IMG/VR virus record: IMGVR_UViG_3300046007_008316
Span: 1 to 28,659 of that record
Direction: 5' to 3' (one strand)
DNA length: 28,659 nt
DNA from: a virus
Below, piece by piece: positions 21,746-28,659 of the stretch. The translations under genes were made by a program, and so were the position numbers. A model generated the notes under the pieces. It was not told the origin of the DNA. It saw only the letters and a program-made list of their open reading frames with translations, and searched no databases. The stretch's first letter is position 1. Every line of letters starts with the position of its first letter.

Positions 21746-22460
21746 CGTATCTTTCTAAAATTTTACCAATTAATGGGTTTCTTACGTTTTTTGCATTTCT
21801 AAAATCATAAATTCCAATATCGTTTACATTTTGAAATCTTTGAAGGGCGTCGTATAATCCTGATTGTTTTTTATCTTTATATCTATCAGTTTGTTCCAAA
21901 TCGCCAGATATGAAAAATTTACTATTAAAACCGATTCTTGTCAATAGTAATTTAATTTGATTTGGAGTTGCATTTTGAGCTTCCTCAAATATTAAAATAG
22001 AATTATCAATATTCATACCCCTCATATATGCTAAAGCAAAAACTTCAATTATTTCGGCCTCTTTTAGTTTTTCTCTGGCATCCTTACCAATAATTTTGTT
22101 TAATAAATAATAAGATGGAAAAATATAAGGGTCTAATTTCTCTTCTAAATTACCTGGTAAAGAACCCAATTTTTCTTCAGCCTCAACTGCGGGCCTTACA
22201 ATTATTATTTTTTCATATGAGTTCGATGGGTCAATTAATAAATCGACAGCCGCTTTCATAGAAATGTAACTTTTACCAACCCCCGCAGGTCCTGAACAGA
22301 TTGTAATTTGATTACTTAATAAAATATCATAGTAGTCTTTTTGGTTGTCAGATAAAAATTTACTTTTTTGTTTTCTTTTGATTGTTGCATTTATGAAATC
22401 TTTTTTTGAAAATGTTTGTGGAATTACAGGTTCTTCTGTTGTTATTTTTTTTCTTGTCAT
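21726..22460 (-). CDS. phoH: PhoH-like ATPase
   Basis: A 244-residue P-loop ATPase of the PhoH family, common in marine phages. Walker A is SGPAGVGKSYIS (56-67), followed by the family stretch IIIVRPAVEAEEKLGSLPGN (85-104), then ALAYMRGMNIDNS, Walker B ILIFEEAQNATPNQIK (155-170) and the sensor segment FFISGDLEQTD (182-192). All the ATP-binding motifs appear intact. The N-terminal ~35 residues are basic and polar. The cellular role of phage PhoH is unresolved (phosphate-stress or RNA-linked roles have been proposed). It lies between the sugar-nucleotide genes and the HAD-like/GT genes on the same strand. Confidence 0.95.
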   Translation of the reverse strand: MTRKKITTEEPVIPQTFSKKDFINATIKRKQKSKFLSDNQKDYYDILLSNQITICSGPAGVGKSYISMKAAVDLLIDPSNSYEKIIIVRPAVEAEEKLGSLPGNLEEKLDPYIFPSYYLLNKIIGKDAREKLKEAEIIEVFALAYMRGMNIDNSILIFEEAQNATPNQIKLLLTRIGFNSKFFISGDLEQTDRYKDKKQSGLYDALQRFQNVNDIGIYDFRNAKNVRNPLIGKILERYDEENRN

Positions 22461-22464
22461 TTGG

Positions 22465-23376
22465 TTATTTTCTTACAACATTATAGTAATTTTCAAAATA
22501 TTCAATAGTTTCTTTTAATCCATCAAAAAGGTTTGTAAAATTAAAGTCAGGTAAATAACTTTTAATTTTGGAGTTGTCTGAAGGTTTTCTATATTGTCCG
22601 TCAGGTTTTGTTGTGTCAAACTTAACTTCACCTTTAAAATTCATAATTTCAACTATTATACCCACAACTTCTTTTATTGAAATCTCGTCCGAGGTAGAAA
22701 GTATTATTGGTTCGTTTTCGTCATAGTTAAAAAGAACCCACTCGGTTAATTTAGCAACATCTCTACTAAAAATAAACTCTCTTAGTGGGTTCCCACTACC
22801 CCAAATAGTTAGTGGTGTTTTGTGTTCTCTCGCTAAATAACATTTATGAATTAGTGAAGGGATTACGTGACCATTTTTGATGTCATAATTATCGTTTGGT
22901 CCATAAATATTAGTAGGTATGACTGATTTATAATTTAAACCATATTGTTCTTTATATGCTCGTATTTGAACATCAACCATACGTTTTGCGTAGGCGTAAG
23001 CGTCATTTGAAAAATGAGGTGGACCCATGTGTATTTTTTTTTCAGTTAATGGGTATTCCGTACTATCAGGAAAAATACATGTTGACAAAAAAGATACTAA
23101 ATTTTTAACACCACTAATTCTTGCCGATTCAATCACATTTGTATTTATCATAATATTTTCATAAAAAAATTCTCCCTTGTGATTTATATTACTACCCAAT
23201 CCCCCCACTCTACCTGCGGTGTGAATTACACTTTCAAACCTTTTCAACATTAAACGATTCGCGTCATCCGTATTTTTGAGATTATATTCTTTGGACGTTG
23301 GCTTATAATATTTTTCACCAACAAACTCAGAACCCACTAAACCATTACCGCCTGTAACTAATATCTTACTTATCAT
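22465..23376 (-). CDS. fcl: GDP-L-fucose synthase
   Basis: A 303-residue extended SDR that converts GDP-4-keto-6-deoxy-D-mannose to GDP-L-fucose (3,5-epimerisation and NADPH reduction). Visible features are the NADP-binding GGNGLVG (9-15), AGRVGGLGSN (54-63) and FLSTCIFPD (96-104, S98/C100), the catalytic Y127-x3-K131 in DAYAYAKRM, and GHVIPSLIHK with H170. The E. coli catalytic set S107, C109, Y136, K140 and H179 is therefore all represented. DGQYRKPSDNSK near the C-terminus is also typical. The length matches the family (about 320). It overlaps the Gmd gene upstream by 11 nt, so the two steps are co-expressed. Confidence 0.94.
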   Translation of the reverse strand: MISKILVTGGNGLVGSEFVGEKYYKPTSKEYNLKNTDDANRLMLKRFESVIHTAGRVGGLGSNINHKGEFFYENIMINTNVIESARISGVKNLVSFLSTCIFPDSTEYPLTEKKIHMGPPHFSNDAYAYAKRMVDVQIRAYKEQYGLNYKSVIPTNIYGPNDNYDIKNGHVIPSLIHKCYLAREHKTPLTIWGSGNPLREFIFSRDVAKLTEWVLFNYDENEPIILSTSDEISIKEVVGIIVEIMNFKGEVKFDTTKPDGQYRKPSDNSKIKSYLPDFNFTNLFDGLKETIEYFENYYNVVRK

Positions 23377-24343
23377 AATAATTTAACCAGTATTGAATCA
23401 TTTCATCTAACATTGACTCAAAAGTATATTTAGATTTCCAACCTAATTTATTTTTTAATTTTGAAGAATCACCTTTCAAGTCGTGTAATTCTTCAGGTCT
23501 GAAATGTTTTTCATCTACAACTACAAAATCCCTAAAGTTTAAATTTAATTTTGTAAATGTGTACTCACACAAATCTTTAACTGAATGTGATATTCCTGTG
23601 GCACATACATAATCATCAGGCTTATCTGATTGTAACATCAACCACATAGCCTCAACATAGTCTTTGGCGTGTCCCCAATCTCTAGTCGCATCAAGATTAC
23701 CTAAATGTAGTTTTTCTTGCAACCCTAATTTAATTCTGACCGCAGCCTTAACAACTTTGTTTGTTACAAAGTTTGTCCCTCTTCTTGGTGATTCGTGATT
23801 AAATAAAATTCCATTCCATATTCTCATTCCGTAGGAATTTCTATAATTTCTACAAATATTGTAAGAGAATACCTTAGCGCACCCATATGGTGATACGGGA
23901 TTCATTGACGTAGTTTCTCTTTGAAACCCATCATTATCAATTGAGTTTCCAAACATTTCAGAAGAAGACGCTTGATAAATTTTAGAATGGGGGGAAACCA
24001 TTCTGACTGCCTCAAGTAAGTTCAAGGTTCCTAAACCAGTTGCATTTGCGGTGTATATTGGTTGGTCAAAACTAACTCTAACGTGTGATTGCGCTGCTAA
24101 ATTGTATATTTCATCAGGTTGGACTTTTTGTAAAACTCTAACTAAAGATGCCATGTCAGTTAAATCTGCATATTCAAGATTGATTTTATCTTTTGAACGT
24201 AAGTGTTCTATTCTGGTGGATTGAGTTTCAGATACAGAATTTCTTTTTACAGTCCCCCAAATTTTATAATTTTTATCTAATAAAAACTCGGTTAAATAAG
24301 AACCATCCTGTCCGTTAATACCCGTTATTAATGCTTTTTTCAC
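23366..24343 (-). CDS. gmd: GDP-mannose 4,6-dehydratase
   Basis: A 325-residue extended SDR that makes GDP-4-keto-6-deoxy-D-mannose from GDP-D-mannose, the first step to GDP-L-fucose, GDP-rhamnose and related sugars. Motifs: GINGQDGSYL (8-17), TVKRNSVSETQSTRIEHL (31-48), NLAAQSHVRVSFDQP (81-95), SSSEMFG (126-132, with E129) and SPYGCAKV (151-158, Y153/K157). FNHESPRRGTNFVTNKV is the substrate-binding stretch, and ATRDWGHAKDYVEAMW follows. Length and motifs are those of a complete, probably active enzyme. The GDP-L-fucose synthase gene follows with an 11-nt overlap. Confidence 0.96.
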   Translation of the reverse strand: MKKALITGINGQDGSYLTEFLLDKNYKIWGTVKRNSVSETQSTRIEHLRSKDKINLEYADLTDMASLVRVLQKVQPDEIYNLAAQSHVRVSFDQPIYTANATGLGTLNLLEAVRMVSPHSKIYQASSSEMFGNSIDNDGFQRETTSMNPVSPYGCAKVFSYNICRNYRNSYGMRIWNGILFNHESPRRGTNFVTNKVVKAAVRIKLGLQEKLHLGNLDATRDWGHAKDYVEAMWLMLQSDKPDDYVCATGISHSVKDLCEYTFTKLNLNFRDFVVVDEKHFRPEELHDLKGDSSKLKNKLGWKSKYTFESMLDEMIQYWLNYYDK

Positions 24344-24345
24344 TA

Positions 24346-25266
24346 TTATATAATTTTATAAGGTAAATTGTAACGATAAAAATCGTATAAAAATTTTAAA
24401 TCTTCAATACCATTCTCTAAAGATAGTTTAGTTTTGAATCCTAATTTATTAATTTTATCAAAAGATACTTGAAAATTTCTACTATCTAAATCTGGTAAAG
24501 TTGAATCAATTAATTCAAAATCAACATACTTTTTTATACTGTTTGCTATGTCTATCTTAGAAAAATTTAATTTTTCATCACCCACATTATAAACTTCATT
24601 TTTTAATTTGTTAAAATTTTCTAAAGTAAAAATGTAAGAATCGATTACATCATCAATATGAACAAAAGTTCTTTTTGAATGACCACAAAATACCACAATA
24701 GTCCTATCGACTATTGCTTTATAAGTAAAATCATTGACCATTAAATCATTTCTCATCTTAGGACTCACACCAAATACTGTTGCAAATCTTAAAGAAACTG
24801 AATTTTCTTTGTCTTGTACTATTTTTTCTGCTTCGTATTTTGTTTTACCATATAAACTAACAGGTAATATTTTACTATCTTCATATGCCATATCACCATT
24901 AAAATCTCCGTAAGAAGATGTGGTAGACGCATTTATGATTATTTGGTTTTTACTCATTTGATTCACTAAAGACTTAGTTGCGGTTACATTTATTGATTCT
25001 GCCGAACTGGGATTTGCGGCACATGCCGGCATTCCACTTATACCCGCTAAATGAAAAATAACATCATAATTTTTAGTGATTTTTTCTGAGATATTTCTAA
25101 TATCAAGTTTAATAATTTTTAATTTTATGTTTTTTATTAGGTGTAATACACTGTCATACCCATACATAAAATTATCTAATATTGTTACTTCATACCCTAA
25201 ATTTAGTAGTCTTTCAGTTAATAAAATCCCTTTATAACCCGCACCACCTGTTACTAAAACTTTCAT
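24346..25266 (-). CDS. NAD-dependent NDP-sugar epimerase/dehydratase
   Basis: A 306-residue extended SDR. I prefer the ATG at 25266 (MKVLVTGGAGYKG) because it puts the GxxGxxG nucleotide-binding loop at the N-terminus and has an A-rich leader; an ATG at 25299 would add 11 residues and overlap the preceding gene. Other motifs are IFHLAGISGMPACAANPSS (70-88), NASTTSSYGD (112-121) and the catalytic Y139-x3-K143 in SLYGKTKYEAEK. A conserved RTFVHIDDVIDSYIF segment follows. The exact substrate cannot be read; NDP-hexose 4-epimerase or 4,6-dehydratase chemistry is likely. It lies 2 nt from the Gmd gene in the sugar-nucleotide island. Confidence 0.9.
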   Translation of the reverse strand: MKVLVTGGAGYKGILLTERLLNLGYEVTILDNFMYGYDSVLHLIKNIKLKIIKLDIRNISEKITKNYDVIFHLAGISGMPACAANPSSAESINVTATKSLVNQMSKNQIIINASTTSSYGDFNGDMAYEDSKILPVSLYGKTKYEAEKIVQDKENSVSLRFATVFGVSPKMRNDLMVNDFTYKAIVDRTIVVFCGHSKRTFVHIDDVIDSYIFTLENFNKLKNEVYNVGDEKLNFSKIDIANSIKKYVDFELIDSTLPDLDSRNFQVSFDKINKLGFKTKLSLENGIEDLKFLYDFYRYNLPYKII

Positions 25267-25283
25267 ATTTATTTTTTTTTTGA

Positions 25284-26195
25284 TTATAGAGGTTTCCAAA
25301 CAATCAAAGAGTGACCTTCGATGAAGTAACTTCCGTTATAAATTCTTTGCTTATTTAAAATTTCAATTTTACCTTCTTTTTCTAATTTTTCTAAATAAGG
25401 TAAATAGCCGTTCAAATAATTTCTTTTTCTAAAATATTTTATAGATAAACTATCTATTAATTTATTGTCATCTAACAACTCATCAACAGGTTCCATATGT
25501 ACACATATTTTAGGTTTTTTTAATAATAAAAAATCAACAAACTTTTTATAATTAGACCCTATCTGTTCCAAAGCAGCAACAGTATAAATTCCACTGTTCT
25601 CAGGTATTTCTATATCATAGTTTGGTTTGAAAAAATTAAAATTAAAACCATTTATTTTAATATCTAAAATTTCATTTATTTCTTTAATAATTTCCTGTGA
25701 AGAATTTGTCCAATCTGAACCATTTAAATTTAACTTAGGATTAAAATTGTTCATCCTAATTAAATGATATGCTGGACCACAACCAAATTCATATACATTT
25801 TCAACACCATTAAGATAATGCCTTAATATTGCGTCAACAAAACATATGTGTATTTTATAATCAAAATTCTCAGTTAATGGTAAAACTGGCTCACCCATCC
25901 ATTTAATTATTCTATTTTTACCGTGGTACTTAGGGATTAAATCTTCTATTTTTTTATTTTTTTGAAACAATTTTAAATTTTCACCCCAACCATTTTCCCA
26001 TTCTAAAATCCTATGTTCACCAGATTTAGTTATATCATTAGTTAAAACATTGATTACGTTTAGGACATAGTTGTCTCTTTCTTCTTTATTTAATTCTCTA
26101 TACTGCAGATTAAAATTTTCCAATCTTTCTTTAACTTCTAATTCTATTTCAAAGCCAAGTATTTTTTCTAAATCTTTATACGTTATTTGTTTCAT
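25284..26195 (-). CDS. SAM-dependent methyltransferase
   Basis: A 303-residue protein (start MKQITYKDLEKIL at 26195; an ATG at 26216 gives seven more residues). A class I methyltransferase motif I is clear at ENVYEFGCGPAYHLI (132-146), followed by a motif-II-like acidic turn LNLNGSDWTNSSQEII and a later strand SGIYTVAALEQIG. The N-terminal ~110 residues are not a usual methyltransferase domain; GEPVLPLTENFDYKI (101-115) may contact a substrate. Its place between two sugar-nucleotide SDR genes suggests O-, N- or C-methylation of an activated sugar, or capping of a glycan. The specific reaction is not readable. It overlaps the gene upstream by about 20 nt. Confidence 0.85.
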   Translation of the reverse strand: MKQITYKDLEKILGFEIELEVKERLENFNLQYRELNKEERDNYVLNVINVLTNDITKSGEHRILEWENGWGENLKLFQKNKKIEDLIPKYHGKNRIIKWMGEPVLPLTENFDYKIHICFVDAILRHYLNGVENVYEFGCGPAYHLIRMNNFNPKLNLNGSDWTNSSQEIIKEINEILDIKINGFNFNFFKPNYDIEIPENSGIYTVAALEQIGSNYKKFVDFLLLKKPKICVHMEPVDELLDDNKLIDSLSIKYFRKRNYLNGYLPYLEKLEKEGKIEILNKQRIYNGSYFIEGHSLIVWKPL

Positions 26196-27183
26196 ACATC
26201 TTTTTTTGCCATTCAATGGTATTAATTATTCCTTTTTCTAATGGTATAAATGTAACAACACCAAATTCATTTGTGTAGGTTAAAGTACTAATATTTACAA
26301 CTTTTGGGTTCCCTTCCATTTCTTTTATTGAGTCAGGTAGTTTAACTTCTTTGTTTAAATAATCACCAATAGTTTTGGCTAATTCATATATAGTAGTCTT
26401 ACTATTACCCCCCACATTATATAAATTTTGTTTACCAAAAAATAAAATATTCCAAAACATCTCTATAACGTCAGTTATATAACAATAAGTTCTAATCGCT
26501 TCACCTCTATCCATTAATTCTATTACCTCATTTTCAATACCCTTTTGTACTAAAGAATTTAAAACTCTATGGTCGTTTTTTTTAGTACCTGGTCCGTAGG
26601 CTAAACTTAATCTAACTATTTTTACATCAAATCCTTGGTTTAAATATGAATAACAAATAGTTTCACCACATCTTTTACCTTCGATATAACAAGCTCTTGG
26701 GTGATTTGTATTTGTATTTCCTATTTCTTGTTCTGTTATGTTTTCAGTCTCTAAACCACTATATAACTCACTTGTGCTGACAAATAAAAATTTTCCATTT
26801 TTATTTAATTTGTTAAATAAATTTATTGTTGCTGTTGTATTAAGTGTTATAGTTTTGATTTTATTTTCTAAAAATTTACCTGGTTGACCGTAACCGGCGG
26901 CGTGTATTATATAATCAAAGTTTGGTAGGTCATGGAAACTACTTGTGTCTGTAATATCTTTTTTTATAATATTACACCCATCAAAAATGTTTTTAAAATT
27001 TTCATCTATCTCATTTTTAACCCAAGCAAATATTGTTACATTATATTTTTCTTTTATTTCTTTTAGACAAGAAATCATATACACACCTATTAAACCAGAT
27101 GCGCCAGTTACTAAAATATTTTTATTTTTTAATTCACTAAAATCTATTTTATTAACAATAGACTCACATTCTTTTTTTATCAT
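26176..27183 (-). CDS. NAD-dependent NDP-sugar epimerase/dehydratase (UDP-glucuronate decarboxylase-like)
   Basis: A 335-residue extended SDR. The ATG at 27183 (MIKKECESIV) overlaps the upstream stop as ATGA; an ATG at 27192 would add three residues. The NAD-binding loop is LVTGASGLIG (24-33). It is followed by YIIHAAGYGQPGKFLENKI (91-109), FVSTSELYSG (134-143) and the catalytic Y166-x3-K170 in ACYIEGKRCGE. VRLSLAYGPGTKKNDHRVLN and RGEAIRTYCYITDVIEMFW also appear. The 'GQPGKF' stretch and overall layout recall UDP-glucuronate decarboxylases and dTDP-glucose 4,6-dehydratases. Its neighbour is the split transketolase, which suggests work on the same activated sugar (inference). Confidence 0.9.
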   Translation of the reverse strand: MIKKECESIVNKIDFSELKNKNILVTGASGLIGVYMISCLKEIKEKYNVTIFAWVKNEIDENFKNIFDGCNIIKKDITDTSSFHDLPNFDYIIHAAGYGQPGKFLENKIKTITLNTTATINLFNKLNKNGKFLFVSTSELYSGLETENITEQEIGNTNTNHPRACYIEGKRCGETICYSYLNQGFDVKIVRLSLAYGPGTKKNDHRVLNSLVQKGIENEVIELMDRGEAIRTYCYITDVIEMFWNILFFGKQNLYNVGGNSKTTIYELAKTIGDYLNKEVKLPDSIKEMEGNPKVVNISTLTYTNEFGVVTFIPLEKGIINTIEWQKKMYETNNV

Positions 27184-28055
27184 AAAATACATTTTTTTAT
27201 TTTTTCTTTTATCCCATTTAAATCTAATCCAAGTTCTTTATCATGTTCGTTTTTAGTTCCATAATTTGTTAGGTAATCAATAGGTACTCCAATATTATAT
27301 AAAAAATATTTTTTACCCTCTAAAGATTTATTAATTTTATAATTTAAACCTCCCTCATAATAAGGTTCTACTACTATTAGATTTGTATTAAAATTTTCTA
27401 TTAATAGTTCAGAATCAAATGGGTTGATTGATGTGTAATATAAAATTGTTACGTCCATGTTTTCTGTTGCGTCAATTACTTTTTGTAACATATTACCAAC
27501 ACATATTATTGTCGCGTCTTTTCCTTTTTTAATTAAATTAGCCCTACCTAATTCAACATTATAAGATTTTTTATTTTCATATTCACTTAATCTATAATAA
27601 CTTGGTTTACCATTGTCGTAAGACTGATTAAATAATTGATTAAATTCTTCTGATGTACCTGGTAAAATTATATCCATATTAGGTATAGTTAATAATTGTT
27701 GTACATCCCCCGGACAATGATGAGTAGGACCCAATCCCGCATAATCATAGGAATAACCAATACTAACAAAATTACCGTTCAAACTTTGATACCCAAAGTC
27801 TAGTTTAAGTTGTTCCAGTGCTCTCTCTACTAAAAATGGGGCTATAGTATGGACGATAGGTTTTAACCCTAACATAGATAATCCTGAAGCTAAACCAACG
27901 GTGGTTTGTTCTAATATCCCAATATTATAAACCCTATCAGGGTATTCTTTGAATGAATCCCTGAAACCAAAAACACCAATATCACCTAATAATAAAACGG
28001 TTTCATTATCGTTTAGTAATAAATTTTGTACAGTTTTGATTAGTTGTTTTCTCAT
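27180..28055 (-). CDS. Transketolase-like C-terminal subunit (TPP pyrimidine-binding domain)
   Basis: A 291-residue protein covering the second half of transketolase: the pyrimidine-binding domain (LLLGDIGVFGFRDSF, 21-35; GILEQTTVGLASGLSML, 46-62, with the TPP-activating Glu49; YDYAGLGPTHHCPGDVQQLL) and a C-terminal domain (ATIICVGNMLQKVIDA, LIVVEPYYEGGL). It works with the N-terminal subunit encoded just upstream (1-nt gap) to transfer a two-carbon unit. Stand-alone half-transketolase pairs are common in secondary-sugar clusters rather than central metabolism. With SDRs and a methyltransferase beside it, a role in building a branched or modified sugar is plausible but not proven. Confidence 0.92.
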   Translation of the reverse strand: MRKQLIKTVQNLLLNDNETVLLLGDIGVFGFRDSFKEYPDRVYNIGILEQTTVGLASGLSMLGLKPIVHTIAPFLVERALEQLKLDFGYQSLNGNFVSIGYSYDYAGLGPTHHCPGDVQQLLTIPNMDIILPGTSEEFNQLFNQSYDNGKPSYYRLSEYENKKSYNVELGRANLIKKGKDATIICVGNMLQKVIDATENMDVTILYYTSINPFDSELLIENFNTNLIVVEPYYEGGLNYKINKSLEGKKYFLYNIGVPIDYLTNYGTKNEHDKELGLDLNGIKEKIKKCIL

Positions 28056-28056
28056 A

Positions 28057-28659
28057 TTATAATTTTCTTATTATTAAATTAAATTCTTCATCATTTGGGG
28101 ATTTATGGTGCCATTCTGGATTATTTTCCATAATATCTATACCCTTACCTTTAATTGTATTGGCTAATATGAAAATAGGTTTATCCGATACTGTGTTTAA
28201 AGCTGTTAAAATTTCATACTCATTATGACCATCAATTTCAATACAATGCCAATTGAAAGATTTAAATTTATCTATGATGTTATCAAGTTTTAATGCTCTA
28301 TCATTAGAATGATTATAGTCCATAATACAATATAGATTGTTTAAATTATGGTTTGGTGCTAATAATGCGGATTCCCATATTGTTCCTTCATTCGATTCAC
28401 CGTCACCTATTATTACAAAAACTTTATTTTCAGTGTTTTTTATTTTTTCACCTAAAGCCAACCCAACACCTATAGGTAATCCATGACCTAATGACCCTGT
28501 CGACGCCTCTACATTTTTAAGTTTGTTTGATGGGTGACCACCTAGTTTACTATCAAATTTACAATAAGATTCTAAATCATTCTCTAACAAATCATAGTGT
28601 TCTAAAATCACGTAAAGTCCTAAAGATGCGTGACCTTTACTTAAAATAAAATGATGTCC
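28057..28659 (-). CDS. Transketolase-like N-terminal subunit (TPP pyrophosphate-binding), 5' end outside window
   Basis: A partial gene; the reading frame continues through the right edge, about 200 residues visible. The start of the visible part, HHFILSKGHASLGLY, is the transketolase 'LSKGHA' motif that contacts the cofactor, so the GTG at 28609-28611 inside it is not the start. Then come EASTGSLGHGLPIGVGLALG, the TPP-binding motif VIIGDGESNEGTIWESA, and YCIMDYNHSND with the closing Asn of the GDG...N signature. The visible part ends DEEFNLIIRKL. It pairs with the downstream gene for the other half, as in split transketolases. The missing N-terminus should hold the first His cofactor contact. 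Confidence 0.93.
   Translation of the reverse strand, partial: GHHFILSKGHASLGLYVILEHYDLLENDLESYCKFDSKLGGHPSNKLKNVEASTGSLGHGLPIGVGLALGEKIKNTENKVFVIIGDGESNEGTIWESALLAPNHNLNNLYCIMDYNHSNDRALKLDNIIDKFKSFNWHCIEIDGHNEYEILTALNTVSDKPIFILANTIKGKGIDIMENNPEWHHKSPNDEEFNLIIRKL

Noticed and set aside
1-28659. tRNA genes, integrase, insertion sequences or attachment sites
   Set aside because: The gaps between genes are too short for most RNA genes, and none of them shows a tRNA cloverleaf, terminal inverted repeats or recombinase motifs by eye. A tRNA search program would be decisive.

Overview
The window looks like part of the genome of a T4-like contractile-tailed phage (myovirus), probably infecting a member of the Bacteroidetes (Flavobacteria-like). 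The T4-type evidence is the head module in T4 order: terminase large subunit (gp17), portal (gp20), prohead protease (gp21), scaffold (gp22) and major capsid protein (gp23), together with a gp5-like baseplate protein and a gp55-like late sigma factor. The host inference rests on low GC, A-rich start contexts with almost no Shine-Dalgarno (SD) sequences, a ribosomal protein bS21 homologue that resembles Bacteroidetes bS21, and a small protein resembling DUF4494, a family I associate with Bacteroidetes and their phages. No integrase, tRNA or CRISPR array was seen.

Layout. Positions 1-11050 are mostly plus-strand head genes: three small or unknown proteins, terminase, portal, an unknown helical protein, a small membrane protein (holin candidate), then bS21 on the opposite strand, an unknown protein, prohead protease, a DUF4494-like protein, scaffold and major capsid protein. 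Positions 11124-11837 (+) and 11834-12301 (-) form a convergent pair of small Cys-containing proteins. From there to the right edge everything is on the minus strand. First come the structural or baseplate genes (12306-18170), then the gp55-like sigma (18191-18934), two glycosyltransferases, a small unknown, a HAD-like protein and PhoH (to 22460). A sugar-nucleotide island follows (22465-28659): GDP-L-fucose synthase, GDP-mannose 4,6-dehydratase, an NDP-sugar epimerase, a methyltransferase, a second NDP-sugar epimerase/dehydratase, and a transketolase split into two genes, the last cut by the window end.

How it fits together. The head genes build and mature a prohead. The major capsid protein and the two small convergent proteins carry candidate gp21-type cleavage sites near their N-termini, which suggests the small ones may be packaged in the capsid. 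gp55 would direct late transcription, and a TATTTAT element upstream of eight starts is a candidate cis element. The sugar island could make GDP-L-fucose and possibly a branched or modified sugar, used by the two glycosyltransferases to decorate virion or host surface. The most striking item is the phage bS21. It is the only intergenic start with a clear SD-like sequence, matching the logic described for bS21 autoregulation in Flavobacterium. There is no gene-free stretch over 300 bases.
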